Assembly: GCF_900188325.1 (NCBI RefSeq)
Contig: NZ_FZPD01000004.1
Location: forward strand, 254,501 to 318,500
DNA length: 64,000 nucleotides
Source of the DNA: Ekhidna lutea
Lineage (GTDB): Bacteria > Bacteroidota > Bacteroidia > Cytophagales > Cyclobacteriaceae
Reading direction: 5' to 3'
Within the stretch, counting starts at the first letter, position 1. Each line of letters opens with the position of its first letter. Under the pieces are notes generated by a model that saw only the letters and a list, made by a program, of their open reading frames with translations, ran no database searches and was not told the DNA's origin. The position numbers were made by a program, and so were the translations under genes. Positions 17,710 to 27,497 of this stretch are shown here, piece after piece.

Positions 17710-19338
17710 TTAAGTTTGAATGACTCCTACATTCATTCGCTCTTCTATTGGCGCATGATTGGCCATTTCTATTCCTCTGGAAATGACATTTCTGGTTTCT
17801 TTTGGATCAATTATTCCATCTACCCACAATCTGGATGCAGCATAGTATGGGCTTAATTTTTCCCTGTAGGAATCTTCAATTTTCTTTAGTTGTGCTTTCT
17901 TCTCTTCTTCAGTCAATTCTTTTCCTTTTGCTTTTGCTGAAGCTATTTCGATCTGAAGAAGGGTCTTTGCTGCAGAACCACCGCTCATGACAGCTATTTC
18001 GGCTGTTGGCCAGGCATAGATCAACCTCGGATCATAGGCTTTACCGCACATCGCATAGTTTCCTGCTCCGTATGAGCTTCCCATCACAATACTAAACTTT
18101 GGCACTACCGAATTTGAAACGGCATTCACCATCTTAGCCCCATCTTTAATGATGCCCCCATGCTCCGATCTTGAGCCTACCATAAAACCATTTACATCGT
18201 GAAGGAAAACCAATGGTATTTTTCGCTGATTGCAGTTCATAATAAATCTAGCAGCCTTATCTGCAGAGTCCGAGTAGATCACTCCACCCATCTGCATTTC
18301 TCCTTTTTTGGTTTTCACAACTTTTCGCTGGTTTGCTACTATGCCAACGCTCCATCCGTCTACTCTTCCGTAACCACACACAATTGATTTACCATAAAGC
18401 TCTTTGTATTGATCAAATTCCGATTCATCAACCAGGCATTTGATTACCTCGACCATGTCGTATTGAACACCTCGATTATCCGGAAATTCGCCATAGATAT
18501 CCTCCAACTTTTTCTTTGGAAGCTTAGGTTCTGATCGATTGAATCCAGCAGTTTCTGGTTCACCTACTTTATCAAAAATCTTTTTGATTGCGTCTAGCGC
18601 AGCTTTGTCATCCTTGAATTTATTGTCAGTTACTCCAGAAATCTCACAGTGAGTAGTCGCTCCACCGAGTGTTTCATTGTCTATGTCCTCTCCTACTGCT
18701 GATTTCACTAGATAGCTTCCAGCAAGAAAAACAGAGCCTGTCCCGTCAACAATCAAAGCTTCATCTGCCATGATAGGCAGGTATGCACCTCCAGCTACAC
18801 AGCTGCCCATGATCGCGGCAATCTGAATGATCCCTTTAGAGGACATGACCGCATTATTTCGAAATTGCCGACCAAAATGTTCCTTGTCCGGAAAGATCTC
18901 ATCCTGCATTGGGAGGAAGACCCCTGCACTATCAACCAGGTAAATGATCGGAAGATTATTTTCAATGGATATTTCCTGAGCCCTGAGATTCTTCTTTGCT
19001 GTCATCGGAAACCAAGCGCCAGCTTTCACAGTGGCATCATTTGCAACAATCATACACTGTCGGCCAGATACTTTTCCAATGCCTGTCACTACTCCTGCAG
19101 AAGGACAGCCACCAACCTCCTTGTACATGCCATCAGCAGCAAAAGCTCCAACTTCCAGAAAATCACCTGGATCATCCAAAAGGTATTCAATTCGCTCTCT
19201 TGCAGTGAGCTTGCCTTTCTTATGATGAGATGCTATTTTCTTTTCGCCTCCTCCAAGGTGTACTTTTTTTAAACGCTCGTTTAGTTTGTAAACCAACTGC
19301 TTGTTGGCATCTTCATTTTTGTTGAATTGAATGTCCAT
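17710..19338 (-). CDS. Acyl-CoA carboxylase, carboxyltransferase (beta) subunit
   Basis: 542 residues with the two crotonase-like halves of a biotin-dependent carboxyltransferase: GKLTARERIEYLLD and VVTGIGKVSGRQCMIVANDA at the N-terminus, IMGSCVAGGAYLPIMADEA in the first half, and GSSYGAGNYAMCGKAYDPRL with AVMSGGSAAKTLL in the second. It moves a carboxyl group from biotin to an acyl-CoA. The sequence resembles methylcrotonyl-/geranyl-type beta subunits more than AccD, but the substrate (methylcrotonyl, propionyl or other) cannot be fixed here. The biotin-carrying alpha subunit is not in the window. Confidence 0.92.
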   Translation of the reverse strand: MDIQFNKNEDANKQLVYKLNERLKKVHLGGGEKKIASHHKKGKLTARERIEYLLDDPGDFLEVGAFAADGMYKEVGGCPSAGVVTGIGKVSGRQCMIVANDATVKAGAWFPMTAKKNLRAQEISIENNLPIIYLVDSAGVFLPMQDEIFPDKEHFGRQFRNNAVMSSKGIIQIAAIMGSCVAGGAYLPIMADEALIVDGTGSVFLAGSYLVKSAVGEDIDNETLGGATTHCEISGVTDNKFKDDKAALDAIKKIFDKVGEPETAGFNRSEPKLPKKKLEDIYGEFPDNRGVQYDMVEVIKCLVDESEFDQYKELYGKSIVCGYGRVDGWSVGIVANQRKVVKTKKGEMQMGGVIYSDSADKAARFIMNCNQRKIPLVFLHDVNGFMVGSRSEHGGIIKDGAKMVNAVSNSVVPKFSIVMGSSYGAGNYAMCGKAYDPRLIYAWPTAEIAVMSGGSAAKTLLQIEIASAKAKGKELTEEEKKAQLKKIEDSYREKLSPYYAASRLWVDGIIDPKETRNVISRGIEMANHAPIEERMNVGVIQT

Positions 19339-19347
19339 GAATTTTCG

Positions 19348-20265
19348 CTACTTACCCTCCTGAGAAATTCCCTTAAGTTTTTTATTCTTACGACCAAGCG
19401 GGCCCATAAAATCTTTGGGATAATTATTGAAATGGATGACCAATTCGTCCAGGTCAACCAATAGTTTATTTAGATTATTATAAACAGAATCATTGTTTAA
19501 CATTTTGCCAAGGGTTCCTTCATCTGACTGAACAGCAAGCAATAATTTATTTACATGATCCAGTGATTCGTTTACTTTGCTTAGCGTTTCAGAAAGTGGA
19601 ACCTGATTAAGTGAATCCACTAACAGTTTTGAGCTTGCAAGCAAACCATCCATCTGTTCAGATCGTTGCTTAAAACTCACTAGCAAATCATCCACATTCG
19701 TCAATGTATTTTCAACATCGAGTTGATTTACTTTGTATGTGATTGCACCAATTGAATACTTAAGTGTATCTACCGCTCCTGCAATATCAGTACTATTTAG
19801 CTGATCCAATAGGTCATTAAGCTTGGTTATTGTTGTATTGAGGTTATCTGCGACCGGTTCAAACTGAGAAAGCATGCCTCCATCCATTTCTGAAGCAAGT
19901 GTATCACCCGGCTCAGCTTTTTCCTGAGATTTTCCGACATCAAGCACAACTGCTTTCCCTCCAAAAAGTCCATCATTAGCCAGCGTGGCTGATGCATCTT
20001 TCCCGATGACCAGACCTTCATCAATATCAATGGAAACAACAATAAATCCTTTATCCTGAACGAGTTTAAATCCACTGACTCGCCCCACTGGCAAGCCGTT
20101 AAAATAGACCGGATTTGAAACATTCAATCCTGAAACATTTGTGTAGGTGGCATAATATCTATTAGAAGGAGCGAATAGATCGGAACCTCTTAAAAAATTA
20201 AAGCCATAATAAAGTAAAGCTCCCGCAATAATTGTGATTAACCCAATCTTGAATTCTTTTGACAC
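19348..20265 (-). CDS. MlaD/MCE-domain protein, periplasmic lipid-transport component
   Basis: 305 residues: one N-terminal membrane anchor (about 5-26, IGLITIIAGALLYYGFNFLRG), a single MCE domain (about 35-120, NVSGLNVSNPVYFNGLPVGRV) and a helical tail to about residue 280. MCE proteins form hexameric rings that carry lipids between membranes with an MlaE/MlaF transporter, which is not in the window. It follows the amidase by 12 bases, as commonly seen in Bacteroidota envelope clusters. Confidence 0.92.
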   Translation of the reverse strand: MSKEFKIGLITIIAGALLYYGFNFLRGSDLFAPSNRYYATYTNVSGLNVSNPVYFNGLPVGRVSGFKLVQDKGFIVVSIDIDEGLVIGKDASATLANDGLFGGKAVVLDVGKSQEKAEPGDTLASEMDGGMLSQFEPVADNLNTTITKLNDLLDQLNSTDIAGAVDTLKYSIGAITYKVNQLDVENTLTNVDDLLVSFKQRSEQMDGLLASSKLLVDSLNQVPLSETLSKVNESLDHVNKLLLAVQSDEGTLGKMLNNDSVYNNLNKLLVDLDELVIHFNNYPKDFMGPLGRKNKKLKGISQEGK

Positions 20266-20277
20266 AGTTTTTATTTT

Positions 20278-21078
20278 TTAGTTCTGAGCATCGAATGCTT
20301 CCTTGTATTCCTTGATGGCTCGATAAATTCCAGAAGCAATATATGACTGCACATCCGGATTGTTTAATTCCTTTTCTTCCAACGGGTTGGAAAGGTAGCC
20401 AATTTCCACCAACACACTTGGCATTGCAGTACTCCACATGACGTAAAGACTAGACTGCTTTACGCCATAGCTTCTTCTTCCAGCTCGATTCTTTAATTGA
20501 TCATCAATTAAACTAGCTAACAAAAGGCTGTTATCCTGATACGCCGACTGTGTGAGATTAAATAAAATATAAGATTCTTCAGACTGTGGATCAAAGTCAT
20601 AATTTTTTTCATAATCCTCCTCAAGTAAGATTACTGAATTCTCTCGTTTCGCAACATCTAGAGCTCTTTCGGTATTTTGCGCACCCATTACGTATACTTC
20701 AGAGCCCTTAATGGATTGCTTTCTAGAGAGCGGTGTGGATTTTGGTAAGGAGTTTGCATGGATCGAAACAAACAAATCTGCATCATGGTTATTCGCTATT
20801 TCCGATCGTTTTTTCAGGTCAATAAAGGTATCATCAGTCCGAGTAAAAATCACCTCAATTCCCGATACATGTTTTTTAACATATTCCCCAACCTTAAGTG
20901 CGACTTGCAGAGCTACGTCTTTTTCCTTCGTGTAAGACCCCATCGTTCCGGGATCCTTTCCTCCATGTCCTGGATCAATCACAATTTTTGTGACAGCAAA
21001 ACTTCTTTTTCCTATCGGATGAAATGAAGCTAAAACTAAAAATATGGTTAATCCGATGGGTAGTACTAGATTTCTCAC
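20278..21078 (-). CDS. N-acetylmuramoyl-L-alanine amidase (Amidase_3)
   Basis: 266 residues: a signal segment (about 1-20), then a zinc amidase domain. Zinc and catalytic sites are VIDPGHGGKDPGTMG (first His), the glutamate after the first strands, SIHANS (second His) and VEIGYLSNPLEEKEL with the catalytic Glu. It cuts the amide bond between muramic acid and the stem peptide. No SPOR or other wall-binding domain is visible. It is divergent from the LptD-like gene, with the MCE gene downstream. Confidence 0.94.
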   Translation of the reverse strand: MRNLVLPIGLTIFLVLASFHPIGKRSFAVTKIVIDPGHGGKDPGTMGSYTKEKDVALQVALKVGEYVKKHVSGIEVIFTRTDDTFIDLKKRSEIANNHDADLFVSIHANSLPKSTPLSRKQSIKGSEVYVMGAQNTERALDVAKRENSVILLEEDYEKNYDFDPQSEESYILFNLTQSAYQDNSLLLASLIDDQLKNRAGRRSYGVKQSSLYVMWSTAMPSVLVEIGYLSNPLEEKELNNPDVQSYIASGIYRAIKEYKEAFDAQN

Positions 21079-21244
21079 GCCCTTTATTGTCTAAAATGAA
21101 ATACTTTTACGCAAAAGTTAGAAAAACAGGCAAAAACAGCAGTTTTCAAATGCTACTCTCTTCAAAAAACTTGCCATTTATGCCAGCAAATAAACATCTC
21201 AAAGATAATTTGGTCATTGTTCATTTTCAAAAAAGCTTGTTGGA

Positions 21245-23992
21245 TTGAGGTGGTTCATTTTACTTTTCTGTTCATTATTTTTTCTTGAGGCTTTTGCCCA
21301 GGAGGTTGATTCATTGGAATATGAATCAAATGAGGTCATTATTGCTCCAGATACTGCCAGGATTAATGGGGAAATAAAAACTGATTCAACCGCTGGAAAT
21401 TCAAGAGTTTCTAGAAGAAGTGATATTGAAACTACTATAAACTATCATGCAAAAGATTCGCTCTTTTTCGACGTGAATAGTAGGGAGCTATTCCTCTATG
21501 GTGAAACACACATTGATTATGGTAACATTGCGCTTGATGCGGAGCGAACTGATGTAAACTGGGATAAAAGAACACTTCAGGCGAGATACATTACGGACTC
21601 TACGGGTAAAAAGATTGGAAAACCGGTCTTCACTGAAGGACCCGACACCTACGTAACGGATGATATACTCTACAATTTCAAATCGGAAAGGGCTTTAATT
21701 AAGGGTGTAGTAACCGAACAACAAGGTGGCTTTATGCATGGAGAGGATGTCAAGAAAAATGCAGAAGATGAACTATTCATCAGAGGTGCAGAATACACTA
21801 CGTGTAACCTGGAAGACCCTCATTTTTCAATTAAATCTAGCAAGCTAAAGGTCATTCCAAATAATAAAGTTGTGTCCGGACCATTTAATATGCGTTTTAG
21901 AGACGTTCCAACTCCCCTCTTTTTTCCGTTTGGAATGTTTCCCCAACCAAAAGAAAAATCATCCGGGATAATAGTACCCTCATATGGGGAGGAACGAAGA
22001 AGGGGATTCTTTCTGAGAGGTGGTGGCTATTACTTTGCTATCAGTGACTACATAGATTTAAGACTAACAGGAGATATCTATTCTAAAGGGGGCAATGGTA
22101 TAAATGCGGTTTCAAATTATTATAAACGATATTCATTTAGAGGAACGTTTAATCTCTCGCATAACAAATCTGTATCTGACGATCTGGAAAATCCTCTTGA
22201 AACGAATGATTACTGGGTAAGATGGAATCATACACCGGAATCAAGAGGTAATTCGTCCATTTCAGCGTCCGTTTCTGCGGGTACCTCATCGTACAATGAC
22301 AATAACAATCTTGTCAATCAGGATTTTACCAGAAGTATAAACTCGCAGTTTACTTCTAACATCAGTTATAGAAAGACCTTTGCTGGTACTCCATTCAATA
22401 TGTCCTCTAATTTGCGACATAGCCAAAATATCCAGACAGGAATTGTTAATCTCACCCTTCCTGACCTCACCGTAAATATGAATCGGATTTATCCATTCAA
22501 ACAGGTAGTTAAATCAAGCAATTCACCTCTTGCTAAACTAAACTTCAGTCATAATTTTGTAGCGAAAAATGAACTTTCGAATGATAAAGTTCGAGATCCC
22601 TTTCAATTCGATGTTGCTAACAAAGACACTAAGTCGGACTCAGTGATTGCTTTCAATCAGGGCAACCTTGGTGAAATCTTCCGGCGTTCACAGATGGGTG
22701 GTAAGCATACGATTCCTATTTCAACATCCATGAGTGTATTGAAATATTTCACCATTAACCCAACCTTTAACTACACAGACTTTTGGTATACAAAAGAACT
22801 TCAATATGAATATTTGCCAGATGAGAATGCTGTACGTGTAGATACAGTGGACGGTTTTAGCAGAGCCGGTAGTTGGTCTACGGGAGCTTCACTTAATACA
22901 CGGATTTATGGAACTGCTTTTTTCTCAAAAGGTAAAATTCAGGCCATTCGTCATGTTATGACGCCAAGTGTTTCTTTTAACTATAGCCCGGACTTTTCAG
23001 ACTCAAAGTATGGTGTGTACAGCGATGTGCAGGTTGACTCGGATAGCACTTTTCAGAGAGTCAGCAAGTACCAGGGATTTGCTTATGGTTCTCCAAGCGG
23101 GGGCGAGAGTAAAACAATAGGATTTTCATTGTCCAATAACATTGAAATGAAGGTTGCAAGTAAAAAGGATACGGTTAATGGATTTAAAAAAGTAAAGCTC
23201 TTCGACAACTTAGGTCTAAGCAGTGGCTATAACATTGCCGCAGATTCTTTTAAGCTTAGTAATATCAACTTTAATGCGAGAACCAGCTTCTTTGATGGTA
23301 AAATCTCCGTTAATGTAACTGGATCACTGGATCCTTATGAATACTTGTTGATATCAGAAACCACCAATTCACAAGGAAACAGAATAGTTAATCAAAGACG
23401 CCTCAATCGATTTACCTGGAATAATGGCAATGGGGTCGGCAGGTTATCAAATCTAAACACCTCACTGAGTTTCAATTTATCGCCACGAGGGTCTCGTAAG
23501 AATAATACAAACAATGATCAAAATTCATTAAATGGACTAGGTAGCGATCAAGGAACAATTCCTCCGGATGACCAGGTTGGGTTTGACGGGTATTCTGATC
23601 ATGAAAGACAGCAAGTTGAGCATATTCAGAATAATCCCGAAATGTATGTTGATTTCGCTGTGCCATGGACACTGAGAATGCAATACTCGATCAACAGAAC
23701 ACAGCGCGGATTTCAAGACGCAAGCATTAGACAAAGTTTCCAGTTTAGTGGGACCCTGGGGCTTACTGACAAAACCCAGCTTACATTTAACTCTGGCTAT
23801 GATTTTGAAGCTAAAGATTTTACAACTACAAGACTAGGAATTTCGCGTGATCTTCACTGCTGGACAATGAACTTTGACTGGGTTCCTTTTGGTCGTTTCC
23901 AATCATATTTTCTTTCAATCAGGGTCAAATCCGCTGTGCTTCAGGATCTTAAGCTTGAGAAGCGCAGAAGCTTTTTCGACTTCTTCAATTAG
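21245..23992 (+). CDS. LptD-like outer-membrane LPS assembly protein
   Basis: 915 residues starting at a TTG (no nearer ATG gives the signal peptide, 1-18, LFFLEAFAQ). An OstA/LptA-like jellyroll (about 45-200: LFFDVNSRELFLYGETHIDY) leads into an LptD barrel: PTPLFFPFGMFPQPKEKSSG, then long runs of alternating strands to a C-terminal Phe-rich end. Its role is placing LPS in the outer leaflet. It is longer than proteobacterial LptD. Residues about 755-780 form a polar, Asn-rich linker. It faces the amidase-MCE pair, so the cluster is dedicated to envelope building. Confidence 0.9.
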   Translation: MRWFILLFCSLFFLEAFAQEVDSLEYESNEVIIAPDTARINGEIKTDSTAGNSRVSRRSDIETTINYHAKDSLFFDVNSRELFLYGETHIDYGNIALDAERTDVNWDKRTLQARYITDSTGKKIGKPVFTEGPDTYVTDDILYNFKSERALIKGVVTEQQGGFMHGEDVKKNAEDELFIRGAEYTTCNLEDPHFSIKSSKLKVIPNNKVVSGPFNMRFRDVPTPLFFPFGMFPQPKEKSSGIIVPSYGEERRRGFFLRGGGYYFAISDYIDLRLTGDIYSKGGNGINAVSNYYKRYSFRGTFNLSHNKSVSDDLENPLETNDYWVRWNHTPESRGNSSISASVSAGTSSYNDNNNLVNQDFTRSINSQFTSNISYRKTFAGTPFNMSSNLRHSQNIQTGIVNLTLPDLTVNMNRIYPFKQVVKSSNSPLAKLNFSHNFVAKNELSNDKVRDPFQFDVANKDTKSDSVIAFNQGNLGEIFRRSQMGGKHTIPISTSMSVLKYFTINPTFNYTDFWYTKELQYEYLPDENAVRVDTVDGFSRAGSWSTGASLNTRIYGTAFFSKGKIQAIRHVMTPSVSFNYSPDFSDSKYGVYSDVQVDSDSTFQRVSKYQGFAYGSPSGGESKTIGFSLSNNIEMKVASKKDTVNGFKKVKLFDNLGLSSGYNIAADSFKLSNINFNARTSFFDGKISVNVTGSLDPYEYLLISETTNSQGNRIVNQRRLNRFTWNNGNGVGRLSNLNTSLSFNLSPRGSRKNNTNNDQNSLNGLGSDQGTIPPDDQVGFDGYSDHERQQVEHIQNNPEMYVDFAVPWTLRMQYSINRTQRGFQDASIRQSFQFSGTLGLTDKTQLTFNSGYDFEAKDFTTTRLGISRDLHCWTMNFDWVPFGRFQSYFLSIRVKSAVLQDLKLEKRRSFFDFFN

Positions 23993-24064
23993 TCGAAAAA
24001 TCTGGAATTCAATGCGATTTGTATTTAAATTCATTGCTAATTATCAAAATAACCCCTAATTGAC

Positions 24065-24331
24065 ATGATTCAGCACATTGATTTTGCCCCTAAAGTGACC
24101 AAAAAAGGTGGTCTGTTTAAATCCGCCCAAATCGAAAGCTTCCATTCACTAATGGACGCAATGAACGAGTGGATTTCTTCTAACCCGATAGAGCTCGTTA
24201 ATGTTGAAACCGTTTTATTACCTAATATCTATGATTCAGATGAGGAAGGAAGTGAAGACACTATGCTCGGAACAGGTCGCGAAAGCAGCTCTCATTGGTA
24301 TCAGTTAATCCGAGTTTGGTATAAGGAATAA
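24065..24331 (+). CDS. Small conserved hypothetical protein
   Basis: 88 residues, soluble, no signal peptide. It has an amphipathic helix (SAQIESFHSLMDAMNEWISS) followed by two strand-like segments (IELVNVETVLLPNIY, SSHWYQLIRVWYKE) separated by an acidic loop. The shape resembles the small DUF4177-like fold, but I cannot assign a family. It follows the LptD-like gene by 72 bases and ends before a strong terminator. Confidence 0.7.
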   Translation: MIQHIDFAPKVTKKGGLFKSAQIESFHSLMDAMNEWISSNPIELVNVETVLLPNIYDSDEEGSEDTMLGTGRESSSHWYQLIRVWYKE

Positions 24332-24386
24332 TTATGTAAGACCCCCCTTTAAAATCAAAGGTTGTAATCTATCTAAACAACCCCCT

Positions 24387-24427
24387 AAGCCCCTGAATCC
24401 CCTATAATTCAGGGGCTTCTTTTTTAC
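24387..24427 (+). terminator. Intrinsic terminator after the small hypothetical gene
   Basis: AAGCCCCTGAAT (24387-24398) pairs perfectly with ATTCAGGGGCTT (24407-24418) around an 8-base loop, followed by a T-rich run (CTTTTTT). It separates the LptD transcript from the SusC operon. Confidence 0.9.
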
Positions 24428-24488
24428 AATTAATCAGACTTTTTCAGAGCTAACCTTACCGGTTTAATCAATTAATAACAAACAATTC

Positions 24489-27482
24489 ATGCTTATGAAA
24501 AAGTTTTTCTTTTCATTGATGGTGTGCCTCTTTGCGCTGACGCAAGTCCATGCTCAGAGGACGGTATCCGGAAAGGTCACCGACGATACAGGTGAAACCT
24601 TACCCGGGGTGAATGTGGTGATAAAAGGAACCACTACAGGAACAACTACAGATCTAGATGGTAACTACCGATTGCAGGTAAATGATGGAGACATCCTCAT
24701 CTATTCATTTGTAGGGTTTGAAGCTCAGGAAATCAACGCTGGTACTCGATCCGTCATTGATGTGACGATGGGAGGAGCAACAGAGCTCCAGGAAGTTGTG
24801 GTCGTTGGTTATGGAGAGTCTACCACAAAAAAACTGACTGGATCAATCGATAAGGTTGATGCCAAAAAGTTTGAGCAGGTTCCACTTCCAAGTTTTGACA
24901 ACATTCTTCAAGGAAATGTCGCTGGCCTTAATGTACAGGGAACAAGCGGTATGCCAGGTGGTGCAACAAATGTACGACTTAGAGGAATTGGATCAATCAA
25001 CGCTGGAAGTGCGCCGCTTTATGTATTGGATGGCGTTCCAATCAACGTGGGAGATTTGTCCCGGGATCAACAAACAGCTAATGCTTTGGCTTCATTAAAT
25101 CCGAATGACATTGAGAATGTGACGGTGCTGAAGGATGCTTCCGCTGCTGCTATTTATGGTTCAAGAGCTGCAAATGGTGTAATCATTATAACCACGAAAA
25201 AAGGTAAGCCTGGTCAGACCAAGTTTACACTTCGTGTTCAGCAAGGTGTTTCCGAAAGAAGGGACGATCCATTTGATGTAATGAACTCAGCACAGTTTAC
25301 AGAGTATATGAGAGAAGCAGTTGTTAATGCTGGAGGTAATCCGGATGATGCCGGATCTGCATCAACGTATTATCCAATTGCTCCTGACACTGTTGATACA
25401 CCTTGGCTTGATCTTGCCTTTCAGGACGGTTCACTCAAGAGTTATGAGCTATCGGCAAGCGGTGGCGATGATAAGACACGATTCTTCATTTCCGGTTCAT
25501 TTTTAGATCAGGAAGGAATCGCTGTTCAAACACAGCTTGAAAGATTCACATCCAGGTTCAATATTGATCACTCAGCAACTGAGAAATTAACCTTCGGAGT
25601 GAACCTGACAATTGCTAATGCAAAGCAAAATGGACGATATGGAGCAGGAACATCATTTGGTGACCCTATTTATGGTGGTATGTATCTTTCCCCTCTGTAC
25701 CGAATTTATGCAACACAAGAACAAATTGATAATGGTGAAGATAGAGGTACAGGCTTCAACTTTAACACCCCAGGATTTTCAAACCATAATCATGTTGCCA
25801 CGCAGGCATTAAGCTCCAATGTTGCAAATACATTCAGAACGACTGGTAAAGTTTACCTGAATTATGACCTTTTAGAAGGGCTTACTTTCAATCAAAGTGT
25901 GGGTCTGGATATGGTAAGAATTAATGAAGACAGCTGGACTTCTCAGAATCACCCGGATGGTGTTAATGATGGAGGCTTTGTTACAGCGGTTTCAACGTTC
26001 AACAGGGATTATGTAATCACAAGTACGCTGAATTATAACACGTCATTCAATGATGTGCACAATATAACCGTACTAGCAGGTAACGAATTTCAGAGTGCCA
26101 ATAGAGAGTCTATTGATGTAACAGCTAACAATTTCCCATCGGATAAATTAAGAACCATTAACTCGGGAGCAGAAAACTTTGGGTATGGGGCCTTCGGTAC
26201 TGAGTGGTCAATATGGGGAATATTCTCCAGGGTTAATTACAACTTCGACGAAAGGTATTTTGTTGATGTTAGTGTCCGAAGAGATGGATCTTCAAGATTT
26301 GGGGCCAATAACCGATTTGCTACATTCTATTCAGTAGGTGCTGGTTGGAATATCGTAGATGAGTCTTTCTTCAATGTAAGCTTTGTAGATCAATTGAAAC
26401 TACGAGGTAGTTGGGGTACTTCTGGAAATCAGTCAATCGACAACTTTGCCTCAAGAGGATTGTACCAATTTGGGTCATATGATGGACAATCTGTGAGTTT
26501 TCCTTCACAATTGGACAACCCTGATCTTACATGGGAACAAAGCCAGCAGGTAGATATTGGAATAGACTATAGCCTATTTCAGGGTCGCCTGAATGGATCC
26601 ATTGATTACTATAATAAGGAAACAACTGACATGTTGTTGGAAGTGCCTATTTCAAGAACGACCGGATTTGAAGAATTAGACCAAAATCTTGGAACAATGG
26701 TAAACAAAGGATGGGAATTCACATTGAGTTCCGTAAACCTTCAAATGGGTGATTTCTCATGGGCAACCGATTTCAATATATCTGTAAATGACAATGAAAT
26801 TACAAGCTTGCCAGAAGGGGCCGATATCCCTGATGGTAACAATATTCAGCGTGTGGGTGAGTCAGTAAATTCCTGGTATATGCCTGTTTATGCTGGAGTA
26901 AACCCAGCTAATGGTGCCCCACTTTGGTATGATGAAGATGGAAATGTTGTAACAGCATACGGTCAGGCTGATCGCCAAATTGTTGGAAACCCTGTTGCCA
27001 ATGTCCTTTCTGGCTTGACTAACACGTTCCAGTACAAGGGGCTTTCTTTATCTGCCTTCCTATTCTTAAGTCATGGAAATGACGTGTATAGAAGTGTTTC
27101 GAGATTTATCAATAGTGATGGATCAAGATTTGGAAGGAATCAGAGTACTGAGCAGCTCAGAAGATGGCAACAGCCAGGTGACATCACCGATGTGCCGATA
27201 ATTAAGCAAGGCAATACAGATGGTGGAAACAATGCTTCAACTCGACAAATCCATGATGGCTCATTCTTGAGATTGAGAAATGTAACAGTTGCATATAACC
27301 TACCCGCTAATATGGCTTCTAAGATGAAGCTGACTAGTGTGAGAATTTATGCTCAGGGACAAAATGTAAAAACATGGACTAAGTATCCAGGACTTGACCC
27401 GGAAGTAGGTATTGATGGAGTAGACTTTGGATTATATCCTCAGCCACGCTCATACACCGTGGGAATTGATATTGGATTTTAA
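24489..27482 (+). CDS. SusC/RagA-family TonB-linked outer-membrane transporter
   Basis: 997 residues. Signal peptide to about residue 22 (VHAQ), carboxypeptidase-regulatory-like domain (about 23-100), TonB-box region ELQEVVVVGYG, plug domain (about 115-235: GSIDKV, VRLRGIGSINAGSAPLYVLD and KDASAAAIYGSRAANGVIII, all SusC hallmarks), then a 22-strand barrel ending SYTVGIDIGF. It forms the channel of a SusCD importer driven by TonB. A second in-frame ATG lies at 24495 and may be the true start. The SusD partner follows 15 bases later. No glycosidase is nearby, so the substrate may not be a glycan. Confidence 0.97.
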   Translation: MLMKKFFFSLMVCLFALTQVHAQRTVSGKVTDDTGETLPGVNVVIKGTTTGTTTDLDGNYRLQVNDGDILIYSFVGFEAQEINAGTRSVIDVTMGGATELQEVVVVGYGESTTKKLTGSIDKVDAKKFEQVPLPSFDNILQGNVAGLNVQGTSGMPGGATNVRLRGIGSINAGSAPLYVLDGVPINVGDLSRDQQTANALASLNPNDIENVTVLKDASAAAIYGSRAANGVIIITTKKGKPGQTKFTLRVQQGVSERRDDPFDVMNSAQFTEYMREAVVNAGGNPDDAGSASTYYPIAPDTVDTPWLDLAFQDGSLKSYELSASGGDDKTRFFISGSFLDQEGIAVQTQLERFTSRFNIDHSATEKLTFGVNLTIANAKQNGRYGAGTSFGDPIYGGMYLSPLYRIYATQEQIDNGEDRGTGFNFNTPGFSNHNHVATQALSSNVANTFRTTGKVYLNYDLLEGLTFNQSVGLDMVRINEDSWTSQNHPDGVNDGGFVTAVSTFNRDYVITSTLNYNTSFNDVHNITVLAGNEFQSANRESIDVTANNFPSDKLRTINSGAENFGYGAFGTEWSIWGIFSRVNYNFDERYFVDVSVRRDGSSRFGANNRFATFYSVGAGWNIVDESFFNVSFVDQLKLRGSWGTSGNQSIDNFASRGLYQFGSYDGQSVSFPSQLDNPDLTWEQSQQVDIGIDYSLFQGRLNGSIDYYNKETTDMLLEVPISRTTGFEELDQNLGTMVNKGWEFTLSSVNLQMGDFSWATDFNISVNDNEITSLPEGADIPDGNNIQRVGESVNSWYMPVYAGVNPANGAPLWYDEDGNVVTAYGQADRQIVGNPVANVLSGLTNTFQYKGLSLSAFLFLSHGNDVYRSVSRFINSDGSRFGRNQSTEQLRRWQQPGDITDVPIIKQGNTDGGNNASTRQIHDGSFLRLRNVTVAYNLPANMASKMKLTSVRIYAQGQNVKTWTKYPGLDPEVGIDGVDFGLYPQPRSYTVGIDIGF

Positions 27483-27497
27483 TAAAACTCAAAAAGT

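Noticed and set aside
18865-19272. 135-codon plus-strand frame within the carboxylase gene
   Set aside because: Antisense to a conserved enzyme, no recognisable domain or signal.
21102-21109. TACTTTTA as promoter of the LptD-like gene
   Set aside because: It is about 135 bases from the start codon and has no -33 element at the right spacing.
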